From: Plesiomonas sp051652165
GTDB taxonomy: Bacteria > Pseudomonadota > Gammaproteobacteria > Enterobacterales > CAMTGL01
Length of the DNA: 64,000 nucleotides
NCBI RefSeq assembly: GCF_051652165.1
Contig: NZ_JBOFTR010000003.1
Location: 1 to 64,000, forward strand
Reading direction: 5' to 3'
The notes beneath the pieces are model-generated. The model had not been told where the DNA came from. It saw only the letters and a list, made by a program, of their open reading frames with translations, and did no database searches. Made by a program: the position numbers and the translations under genes. Shown here in pieces: positions 7,385 through 13,536 of this stretch (position 1 is the first letter of the stretch; every line of letters starts with the position of its first letter).

Positions 7385-8764
7385 ATGAGGCTGTCGTATC
7401 GTGGTCATAAAGGTGTTTACCTTTCGTCCTGCACTATATCTCTTAGAACAAACAAAAGGAGTGTTGCGGTGGTCAATGCAGAATACTTAAAAGATGCGCT
7501 ACTGAAACAAGCTGGTTCATTTGCTGATTTTAATGCAATGAGGGCTTATATTCGCTCATTTGCAAAAGAACTATTAACTACAAAGCAGCCAGATTGGTTT
7601 TATAAAGGTCAATTAATGGTTGCTCAGGAAGCACAACACTTAGCCTCTTCTATTGAGCAGCATGAGTTTCTTAAACAATACAAACAGGTATTAACCCTAG
7701 GACAAACTCAACAGTATAAATCTCTGCTAGACATGACTAATGACTGTCCATCACGCCCTGATAGAGTCCCCACCAGCGATATTCAATCACTAGTGATAAA
7801 TGTACAAACAACAAATATTACTCAACTGATTGACACATATATCAATGAAAAAATAGCTAACAATGAATGGTCAACTAAGACACTTGATAACCGCAAAACA
7901 TCATTCAAAGTAACTCTGATTCAAGCGTTTATGGCTTGTGGATTACATGAAAAAGACATCAATGACTTTACCCGTGCTGACTTAATCAACGTGAGGGATA
8001 AACTTACAGAGAAACTAAAGACCTCAACACTAAATTCTAGAATGTCAGATATTACTAGCCTGTTTAGTTATGCGGAGATGTGTCAATTGTTAACAGGTAA
8101 ATCACCTGCAATTAAGCTCAACATTAAAGACAAAAATAAAGCAGTAGATAAGTATATACCTGAGGATGAGTTAAACCGATTTATCCAATATATGCATAAT
8201 GACTTTCACCATAACTCCACACAAGAATTTGCCCCTTATTTAAAATGGGTTGTCTCATTGGCAGCAATAACAGGAGCAAGACAAGCAGAAATCCTTCAAC
8301 TACGCAAGACTGACATAAAAACCATCGATAATGTTATTTATATCTCAATTAACGCTGACCATGAGGGTAACACTCTTAAGAATGCAACAAGTGAACGCTG
8401 TGTTCCCTTAGTGGATGGAGCTTATGAGTTTAATCTACAACAATTTATGGAAGATGTTGTTGTAACTTGCCAAGATGATTCTGATTATATTTTTAGATTA
8501 ACCAAAACAACAAGGTCTATCACTCAGTTATTTAGCAAGGTTTTTAAACGTTATAAAGAAGCCAATAAATCGTTTCCTGAAACAGCCACATTCCATAGTT
8601 TACGACACTCGATGTCAACGCTATGTCTAAATAAAGGAATGCCTGAAGCCTTTACAGGAAAGCTATTAGGACATGCACAGAGTATCACTTATGGTCGCTA
8701 TGGTTCATCAGGTGTCGATATGGTCACACTTCATAATGAGCTAAAGAATAGAGTATTTTGTTAA
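7385..8764 (+). CDS. int: Tyrosine recombinase (integrase) of the guaA element
   Basis: This phage-type site-specific recombinase is predicted to insert and excise the element at the guaA 3' end. I start at ATG 7385 (459 residues). The open frame extends up to 7229, but that part covers the arm-type repeats and the phage promoter and reads as repeat-derived His/Gly. The N-terminal ~35 residues resemble the arm-binding or DUF6538-like region, and a SAM-like core-binding domain spans about 140-235. The catalytic domain shows Arg in ITGARQAEIL, HSLRHS (HxxR), LLGHA, and Tyr in GRYG near the C-terminus. It lies next to attL, the usual place for an integrase. Confidence 0.93.
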   Translation: MRLSYRGHKGVYLSSCTISLRTNKRSVAVVNAEYLKDALLKQAGSFADFNAMRAYIRSFAKELLTTKQPDWFYKGQLMVAQEAQHLASSIEQHEFLKQYKQVLTLGQTQQYKSLLDMTNDCPSRPDRVPTSDIQSLVINVQTTNITQLIDTYINEKIANNEWSTKTLDNRKTSFKVTLIQAFMACGLHEKDINDFTRADLINVRDKLTEKLKTSTLNSRMSDITSLFSYAEMCQLLTGKSPAIKLNIKDKNKAVDKYIPEDELNRFIQYMHNDFHHNSTQEFAPYLKWVVSLAAITGARQAEILQLRKTDIKTIDNVIYISINADHEGNTLKNATSERCVPLVDGAYEFNLQQFMEDVVVTCQDDSDYIFRLTKTTRSITQLFSKVFKRYKEANKSFPETATFHSLRHSMSTLCLNKGMPEAFTGKLLGHAQSITYGRYGSSGVDMVTLHNELKNRVFC

Positions 8765-8997
8765 TGCGAATGGTTATCACTTATGTTGTATATCTGACCA
8801 TCTGTATGTCTAACTTATAGGGTTCACTACGTTAATCATAGCTTCAGTTATTAATTGAGAAAGAGTAAACGTTATGCAGACTTTAAAGAACAATAATACT
8901 TATTACACTGGTTGTTGCTGACTTCCTGATGTGTCATGTGGTCTTACCTTTAACCATCATATTGGCAATACCAACTGTAGAGATAAGGTTAAACATC

Positions 8998-9504
8998 ATG
9001 GCTAACGTTTCCAACATGACTTTCGCTGATCAAACTCTACGTGTACTTACTGGACACCCTGAGCATGACATTCTGTTTGTCGCTGGTGATGTGGTAAAGA
9101 TGGCTGGGTTAGATAAGAATGCTACTCTGAACACTGTAAACCGTCATGGTGATGTCTCTAATAGCATGAAGTTAAACAGTCTATTAGAGTGTGGACTTCA
9201 AGTTGAAGCCTTAAGTTCTCTTAAGTATCACGGTAACTGGAAAGCTCAGTGGCTATTCTCTGAGTCTCTGACCTATCAGATGCTACTACGTGGTCACGCT
9301 AAACAATCTGAGCCTTTCCGTAAGTGGGTCACTGAGGAAGTCTTACCGTCAATCCGAAAGATTGGCACTTATGACATCAAAGAGTCGAACACAGCAGAAG
9401 CTAAGATGTTTACTGAAGAGTTTGCAGCCTTACGTGGTCAGATTGAAGCATTGACCCCTGAGATGTTGCCAGATTGTTACCGAAATAGCTACATTCTGAA
9501 TTAA
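8998..9504 (+). CDS. BRO-N domain phage antirepressor-type protein
   Basis: The 168-residue protein begins with a BRO-N fold: an ILFVAGDVVKMAGLDKN segment near residues 25-41, then a GNWKAQWLFSESLTYQMLLRGHAK region and the typical FRKWVTEEVLPSIRKIGTY end at about 115-135. BRO-N proteins are DNA-binding regulators common in phages and large DNA viruses. I chose ATG 8998 because AAGG precedes it and the longer frame upstream is hydrophobic and unlike the family. The C-terminal domain of larger antirepressors is absent. The stop codon lies inside the second phage promoter. Confidence 0.82.
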   Translation: MANVSNMTFADQTLRVLTGHPEHDILFVAGDVVKMAGLDKNATLNTVNRHGDVSNSMKLNSLLECGLQVEALSSLKYHGNWKAQWLFSESLTYQMLLRGHAKQSEPFRKWVTEEVLPSIRKIGTYDIKESNTAEAKMFTEEFAALRGQIEALTPEMLPDCYRNSYILN

Positions 9505-9521
9505 CCCTCACTATAGGGAGA
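9499..9521 (+). promoter_or_regulatory. T3/T7-type phage RNA polymerase promoter, copy 1 of an exact pair
   Basis: A 23-bp sequence begins AATTAACCC and ends TATAGGGAGA, with predicted start G at 9516. It is identical to 10191-10213. The upstream recognition half (-17 to -8) matches the T3 consensus, while the TATA before the start matches T7 rather than T3 (which has TAAA). The initial transcript GGGAGACCAC also matches strong T7 class III promoters. Confidence 0.9.
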
Positions 9522-9964
9522 CCACATAACTAAAACATATAATTTAGATTATCCCATTCATTCATGCAGTATCAGCTGCTCACCCTAATAATAACAGTAA
9601 GCCAGTAACGGAAACCTAAAGGTTTCGCAGCGAAAGCCCACACTGAACACATGACGTATGAAACATTGAACTATCGGTTGAGGTAGACATTGGGAATTAC
9701 TATCAAGCATGTGAGTTATTAGACCATTAACGTAAGCTTAGGGAATTGAGACCACCCTTCATAGCTGAATAACAAAGACATGAGAAGTCTATAACATTAG
9801 TATCAGGGAGACCTGAGACACTAAGAGCTTATGACTCTGTAAAAGAGCTTGAGACATTAAGTTCTACACAGATAGAAGACTCTTAGTGAATAGAATTATT
9901 ATTTTAATATAAGAATATATCTCTGACATAAAGAGAGCATATGAATAGACATTAGAGGTACTTG
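9522..9964 (+). other. Non-coding stretch downstream of the first exact phage promoter
   Basis: About 440 bp without a convincing gene follow the promoter at 9499. It contains a GAAACCT/AGGTTTC hairpin at 9609-9624 and short repeats such as GAGACACTAAG and GAGACATTAAG around 9810-9870. The RNA made from the promoter would be a long untranslated leader or a non-coding RNA. It could instead hold a replication or packaging signal. I cannot tell which. Confidence 0.4.
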
Positions 9965-10165
9965 ATGTTTAACCATATGACTTACTTTATGTCTCACCTA
10001 AAGACTCTCTCTCTCTTCTATGGTCAGCACAACCACGTAGTGGCTCTAACACTAGCTCAAGCAATGAGTGCTTTGTACTACATCAACGCTGAGGTGTTCA
10101 CTACGACTTTTCAGGGTCTACATGAAGTAATGCTAATGAAGTCAACGGAAGGCGTTGTTAAGTAA
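9965..10165 (+). CDS. Small hypothetical protein of the element
   Basis: This 66-residue ORF starts at ATG 9965 with a good ribosome-binding site (GAGGT at 9952-9956). It is rich in His, Met and aromatic residues (LFYGQHNHVVALTLAQAMSA). No family is recognised. It has no clear signal peptide; one amphipathic or hydrophobic stretch spans about 27-42. It lies between the two identical phage promoters and is therefore probably read from the first. Confidence 0.55.
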   Translation: MFNHMTYFMSHLKTLSLFYGQHNHVVALTLAQAMSALYYINAEVFTTTFQGLHEVMLMKSTEGVVK

Positions 10166-10190
10166 ATGTTAACTGAATAACCTCGTTATG

Positions 10191-10213
10191 AATTAACCCT
10201 CACTATAGGGAGA
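10191..10213 (+). promoter_or_regulatory. T3/T7-type phage RNA polymerase promoter, copy 2 of an exact pair
   Basis: This is identical over 23 bp to 9499-9521, with predicted start at 10208. It faces the second half of the element: BRO-N fragment, Rha-type gene, winged-helix candidate and capsid-like gene. Confidence 0.9.
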
Positions 10214-10504
10214 CAGAGACAATCTTGGTTATTCAAGGGTGTCATTTCAACCTACCCCATGATTCAGGCAAGGTTTTAACTTGCAGTTCTCCTTAAGTTA
10301 AGTAATCAGCCTTGTGTGACACCCAAGTGTACATGGAAAATCCCGTATCACTATCAAAGACCACCTCAACGGTCACAATCAATCACACACAAACGATTTA
10401 TATCAGTTCTCCTTACATCACTGCTGACGCATTGTGCTTCAGTTTGTGGGTGTAGTCAGGTGAGGCTTTGGTGTAATGAGCCCTAATATAAGGAGCACCA
10501 TTCT
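10214..10504 (+). other. Leader region with decayed or duplicated sequence
   Basis: No ORF is convincing here. It contains one copy of a 53-bp repeat whose other copy lies inside the next gene, and two copies of CAGTTCTCCTTA (10284-10295 and 10405-10416). It may be the remnant of a duplicated BRO-N gene. The ribosome-binding site AAGGAG just before 10505 ends the region. Confidence 0.45.
10325..10377 (+). repeat. 53-bp direct repeat, first copy (non-coding)
   Basis: Exact match to 10753-10805, 428 bp away, with divergent flanks. This copy lies in non-coding leader sequence; the other encodes the C-terminal part of a short BRO-N protein. Confidence 0.9.
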
Positions 10505-10813
10505 ATGACTAATAACAAACTCTCTCTATTTAAATTCCATACTTCCAGTGTGCGTACTATTCAATTGCCTCATGATACTAATATTTGGTTTATTGCTAAG
10601 GATGTTACAGACGCACTAGGCATTAAGCGTGGGTATGACTCAGTTAATAAAACTGTAGATGAAGAAGACCGCCAAAAGGTTAAGGTTTACGACTGTACAA
10701 TATGTGACCCCGCTAATAGCGACATCAGCTCTAACGGTGTACGTAAGGTTGAAAGTGTACATGGAAAATCCCGTATCACTATCAAAGACCACCTCAACGG
10801 TCACACACATTAA
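10505..10813 (+). CDS. Short BRO-N domain protein
   Basis: This 102-residue protein starts with a clear BRO-N half-domain (LFKFHTSSVRTI, then WFIAKDVTDALGIKRGYDSVNKTVDEEDRQ at about 28-57). It stops before the second half seen in complete BRO-N domains. A good ribosome-binding site (AAGGAGCACC) precedes ATG 10505. The C-terminal ~17 residues are encoded by a 53-bp sequence repeated upstream. It may be a truncated antirepressor that still binds DNA or a partner, or a pseudogene fragment. Confidence 0.7.
   Translation: MTNNKLSLFKFHTSSVRTIQLPHDTNIWFIAKDVTDALGIKRGYDSVNKTVDEEDRQKVKVYDCTICDPANSDISSNGVRKVESVHGKSRITIKDHLNGHTH
10753..10805 (+). repeat. 53-bp direct repeat, second copy (coding)
   Basis: Exact copy of 10325-10377; here it encodes the C-terminus of the short BRO-N protein. 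Confidence 0.9.
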
Positions 10814-10922
10814 TCAGAGTTATTCAATGAATACATCAATTGCAGGCACAGTGATTCCTATATCTCTGAGGCTGTGACCTGATGAGGCTCTTGATGTATT
10901 CATTAAATAGAAGGAATCAATT

Positions 10923-11609
10923 ATGAAAACTACTACTATCGAACTATCAAGCATTCTGTCTACCATTCAGTCCAACCAAGGTCATATGCCTACTCATGAA
11001 TTAGCAATGATGTTAAATAAACGTCACTCGAATCTATTGCGTAAGCTTGAAGAACAAGGAGTATGTTTACTCAATTTGAGCACACATAAAATTGATGTGC
11101 CTATGCCTAATGGCGGGATGAAAACTACCGATTCTTACTTACTGGATGAACGCCAAGCTGTAGCCCTTGCAATGTCCTATGACATGAATCTAGGGATGTT
11201 GGTCTGGGATGGTTTTAAGGCTGCCTTAGAGGTTGTCGATGCAGTTAACGCTGGTGAGACCCCAGAAGAGATTCAACGCAAGGCAGAGGACGTAGCTTAT
11301 AAACATTTGGCCTCAAGTATCATGTGCTTTGTATGCCCTCAAACTGCTCTTAAGAATAAGGCTACCAAGGAACTGTTTAAGATGATTATCAAAATGGCTT
11401 CAGTAGCTTGTGGTGGTGTTCATGCATCACTAAGTAATATCGGAGTGTTTTACCAGAAGTTTGCAGTACAGGCTTCCCTACATGGATTACCTTTACGTCA
11501 TCATTGGCAAGAGCAAGCAACACTAATTATCAACCCCGCATTTGGTCTGACGCTTCAGGCTGAACACGCCAAGATTAAGCATGATGCTGTCTTCAGTAGC
11601 TGGGTATAA
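10923..11609 (+). CDS. Rha-family phage regulatory protein
   Basis: The 228-residue protein has the Rha (pRha) pattern in its first ~100 residues. A helix-turn-helix-like segment MPTHELAMMLNKRHSNLLRKLEE lies near 21-43. It is followed by GGMKTTDSYLLDERQAVALAMSYDMNLGMLVWDGF, where Rha proteins carry the conserved Y-x-L-x(5)-L/A-V motif. Rha proteins are phage regulators that interfere with growth in hosts lacking integration host factor. The C-terminal half (110-228) is unassigned. Strong AGAAGGA ribosome-binding site. Confidence 0.72.
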   Translation: MKTTTIELSSILSTIQSNQGHMPTHELAMMLNKRHSNLLRKLEEQGVCLLNLSTHKIDVPMPNGGMKTTDSYLLDERQAVALAMSYDMNLGMLVWDGFKAALEVVDAVNAGETPEEIQRKAEDVAYKHLASSIMCFVCPQTALKNKATKELFKMIIKMASVACGGVHASLSNIGVFYQKFAVQASLHGLPLRHHWQEQATLIINPAFGLTLQAEHAKIKHDAVFSSWV

Positions 11610-11629
11610 ACAACAACAGGAGGTGCATC

Positions 11630-12049
11630 ATGTTAAAACATATTAAGGGTGACACATGGTCTTTCTTAGGTACGACCTTTACAACCGAATACATGAACCG
11701 TGTACATATTCCAATGCTATTGGACGTATTAGGCTGGTCGGTATCTTATGTGGCTAACATGATTGATGACTCAGGGTTTCCAGCAACACGTCACCCTAAG
11801 CTAATTAATCATTATGCTGATATTCAAGAAGCTAAAGAGACTGCTGAACGTCAACGTTTAGAGAACGAAGCACACTATCGCATGATGAACCCCACACAAG
11901 AAGAGATTAAACAACGTCAAACAGACGAAGAGGCTTTTCGTGCTCATTGTCTGCGCCAAGCTGCTCTAGTTAAAGGTCGTAAAACACATAAGTCAGCTTA
12001 TGGCACTAACTATGGTGGGGGTATTAATCGCTCTGGTGACTGGGAATAA
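11630..12049 (+). CDS. Hypothetical protein with a possible AlpA/Nu1-like winged helix
   Basis: This 139-residue protein has a strong ribosome-binding site (AGGAGG). Residues about 28-70 (LLDVLGWSVSYVANMI, then GFPATRHPKLINHY) resemble the small winged helix of AlpA excisionases and phage Nu1-type small terminases, where a FP pair precedes the wing. The rest is charged and probably helical (70-120), with a Gly-rich tail. If the assignment holds, it could be the element's excision factor or a packaging-specificity protein. Evidence is weak and by eye only. Confidence 0.45.
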   Translation: MLKHIKGDTWSFLGTTFTTEYMNRVHIPMLLDVLGWSVSYVANMIDDSGFPATRHPKLINHYADIQEAKETAERQRLENEAHYRMMNPTQEEIKQRQTDEEAFRAHCLRQAALVKGRKTHKSAYGTNYGGGINRSGDWE

Positions 12050-12092
12050 CCGCGCTTAACCGATAACGCTGTGTGTGTGTTAAATCTGAAAA

Positions 12093-12118
12093 CCCCTAAG
12101 GGTCTTCCTTGGGTCTTT
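12093..12118 (+). terminator. Possible terminator before the capsid-like gene
   Basis: A hairpin CCC-AAGG/CCTTGGG with one bulged T and a 5-nt loop is followed by TCTTT. The start AACCCCT and the GGGTCTT segment recall the T7 late terminator. The U-tract is short, so it may only attenuate. Confidence 0.35.
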
Positions 12119-12162
12119 CATGCAGCGTCACCAATAACATATTCAATAAGGAGAGACCAATC

Positions 12163-13206
12163 ATGACTAATATTGTAATCGTAGACCGTGAAACTGAATC
12201 ACAATTAAATTTTAAAGTAGCTGGTGATAGTTCATCTTTAGATGTTACTAACTCAGGAGCTTCTACTCGTTATTGCTCTATGTTAGCTAACCGAGTATGC
12301 GACACATTGAATAGTGTAGAAATGAAAACTGAAATGGGTACAGACACTTGGATTCGTTTTCACCCTGAAGGCACTGAGCCTGCACCTATTGCAATGCCCT
12401 CTTTAGCTAGTCGTTCCGTGGCGATTAACATGAAAGACCCATACTCTGAGAACGCTATGCCTGTTAAAGCTGTTGCACCTATTGGTTCTAATATTTACAG
12501 CAAACCTACAGACTCCGCAATGCTGATTAGTCTAGCTGTAGAGAAGTATGATGCTGATTGTGATGGTTTTATTACTGACTTATCACTACAACAAGAGGCA
12601 CAGCAAGTCTTCCTACAACTTGACCGAGAAATCACCACTCAGATTATGGAAGAGTTAGAACGCTCTGATTCCACAGGAACAAAATACTTTACTAATATGA
12701 AGTTGCCTAAGCTGCCTGTAGGTAATATTTCTACGGTATTCGATACATTAGAAGGTGGTATGTATGGTGCTGTAGCCAAGCTAAAACAATTTGGTACATC
12801 TATTGAGGACTTCATATTCGGGGTCACTCCTAGCATCTATCGTGTGCTTGAGCGTATGAGTCGCCGTGCTGGTCATTCCACTATCGAGGACTTTATGGGT
12901 ACTAATGTTTATCAGTACTACGTTAACCAACCTATTGATTCTGGTAAGGATGCTGTCTTTGTTGTCCCTAAGACTGTATGTGCAGTGTCATTCCGTGAAG
13001 CTACTGATGGTACAGTGTTCACACCAAGCGTAACCCGTATGCCAAGCAAGCAATCTACAGTCATTGAATTTAAAGCTGTGTGCGACCTGTTGGTTGATGG
13101 CTTCACAGAGGTGAAGGCTGATGTGGATGGTGAGCTGGTAAAGGCTGACATCAAGTTACCTCTTGTAATCAAGGTTACTTTTGATGATGAGGAAGTGACA
13201 GTATGA
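12163..13206 (+). CDS. Possible capsid-like structural protein of the element
   Basis: The 347-residue protein starts at ATG 12163 behind a strong AAGGAGAG ribosome-binding site; the frame is open up to 12109 without a good start. It is the largest cargo gene and is at the promoter-distal end, as structural genes often are. A long helix (LSLQQEAQQVFLQLDREITTQIMEELER, about 142-170) and a stretch GVTPSIYRVLERM followed by beta-rich sequence are compatible with an HK97-type capsid fold. No diagnostic motif is present and I see no clear similarity to T7 gp10. Treat as hypothetical unless a structure search agrees. Confidence 0.4.
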   Translation: MTNIVIVDRETESQLNFKVAGDSSSLDVTNSGASTRYCSMLANRVCDTLNSVEMKTEMGTDTWIRFHPEGTEPAPIAMPSLASRSVAINMKDPYSENAMPVKAVAPIGSNIYSKPTDSAMLISLAVEKYDADCDGFITDLSLQQEAQQVFLQLDREITTQIMEELERSDSTGTKYFTNMKLPKLPVGNISTVFDTLEGGMYGAVAKLKQFGTSIEDFIFGVTPSIYRVLERMSRRAGHSTIEDFMGTNVYQYYVNQPIDSGKDAVFVVPKTVCAVSFREATDGTVFTPSVTRMPSKQSTVIEFKAVCDLLVDGFTEVKADVDGELVKADIKLPLVIKVTFDDEEVTV

Positions 13207-13334
13207 GACCTTTAAGGCAAGTGGTTATCAGCACACTTGGATTAATTGCCTTACTCACTGCCAATGACCATGACATAAGCGCGGCTATACTTAACGAGGT
13301 CATTAAGCTATTGAGTGATAACCCCTTTGTATAA
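13203..13334 (+). CDS. 43-residue ORF translationally coupled to the capsid-like gene
   Basis: ATGA overlap: the ATG at 13203 shares three bases with the stop of the capsid-like gene, a common coupling arrangement. The product (MRPLRQVVISTLGLIALLTA...) has a short hydrophobic stretch at about 7-20, then an acidic helix. No family is recognised. Tight overlap argues for real translation, but the ORF is too short to be sure. Confidence 0.4.
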   Translation: MRPLRQVVISTLGLIALLTANDHDISAAILNEVIKLLSDNPFV

Positions 13335-13376
13335 ACATTAGAAAAATCTGAGTACCTATCTGATATATGAAGGAAG

Positions 13377-13399
13377 CAATATCCCCCCCTATAGGGACA
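13377..13399 (+). promoter_or_regulatory. Degenerate T3/T7-type promoter near the right end
   Basis: By position-by-position comparison, 17 of 23 bases match the element's exact promoter pair, including TATAGGGA around the predicted start at 13394. In the integrated state it would read out of the element, antisense to guaA. In an excised circle it would read across the joined ends into the integrase. CCCTATAGGG is itself palindromic and the opposite strand matches at 15 of 23, so direction is uncertain. Confidence 0.4.
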
Positions 13400-13416
13400 C
13401 TAAATGTAACAAACAA

Positions 13417-13470
13417 AAGCCTTGACGGTCACCACAAAGGTCACCACAATGAGGAAATCAATCAAGGCTT
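13417..13470 (-). terminator. Inverted repeat enclosing the right arm sites, possible replacement guaA terminator
   Basis: AAGCCTTGA (13417-13425) and TCAAGGCTT (13462-13470) form a 9-bp stem around a 36-nt loop that holds both right arm-type repeats. On the minus strand the stem is followed by TTGTTTGTT. Transcription from guaA, which ends at 13514, would meet this hairpin and could stop here. The loop is long for an efficient terminator. Confidence 0.35.
13427..13450 (+). repeat. Two direct repeats, right arm-type integrase sites
   Basis: GGTCACCACAAA and GGTCACCACAAT at a 12-bp period have the same unit, period and orientation as 7262-7294. They lie about 65 bp inside the right end. Confidence 0.65.
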
Positions 13471-13513
13471 ATCTTTAAGTTACAATGAGTTACCAGTAGG
13501 AATTACTCTAATC

Positions 13514-13536
13514 TTATTCCCACTCAATGGTTGCTG
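13514..13536. repeat. Right attachment site (attR core) forming the guaA 3' end
   Basis: Exact 23-bp copy of 7155-7177. It supplies the last codons (PATIEWE) and TAA stop of guaA, so integration leaves the gene intact. Confidence 0.92.

Larger units (their letters stand above)
7155..13536 (+). mobile_element. Integrated 6.4-kb element with T3/T7-like promoters, probable phage satellite
   Basis: The element lies between proS and guaA and is bounded by a 23-bp exact direct repeat equal to the last 23 bp of guaA. It contains a tyrosine integrase next to the left end, paired arm-type repeats inside both ends, and only + strand genes: integrase, two BRO-N proteins, a Rha-type protein, a possible winged-helix protein, a possible capsid-like protein and small ORFs. 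Two identical 23-bp promoters and one close variant match the class used by T3/T7-type single-subunit RNA polymerases, yet no such polymerase is encoded. There is also no replicase, large terminase or tail gene. A satellite of a T7-like helper phage is the best explanation; a decayed integrative T7-like prophage is the alternative. Confidence 0.8.

Noticed and set aside
8803..8825. TATAGGG after the integrase gene as another phage promoter
   Set aside because: Only about 9 of 23 positions match the element's promoter; the specificity half is absent.
8874..8921. 15-codon ORF between the integrase and the first BRO-N gene
   Set aside because: Very short, no clear ribosome-binding site, no recognisable sequence.
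9613..10004. CCTAAAG heptamers as T7-type terminal packaging repeats
   Set aside because: I found only two copies, not an array, and one lies in a probable coding region; two are near chance expectation in 6.4 kb.
7155..13536. CRISPR array in the repeat-containing element
   Set aside because: The repeats are 12-bp tandem units and one isolated 53-bp pair, with no regular spacers or cas genes.
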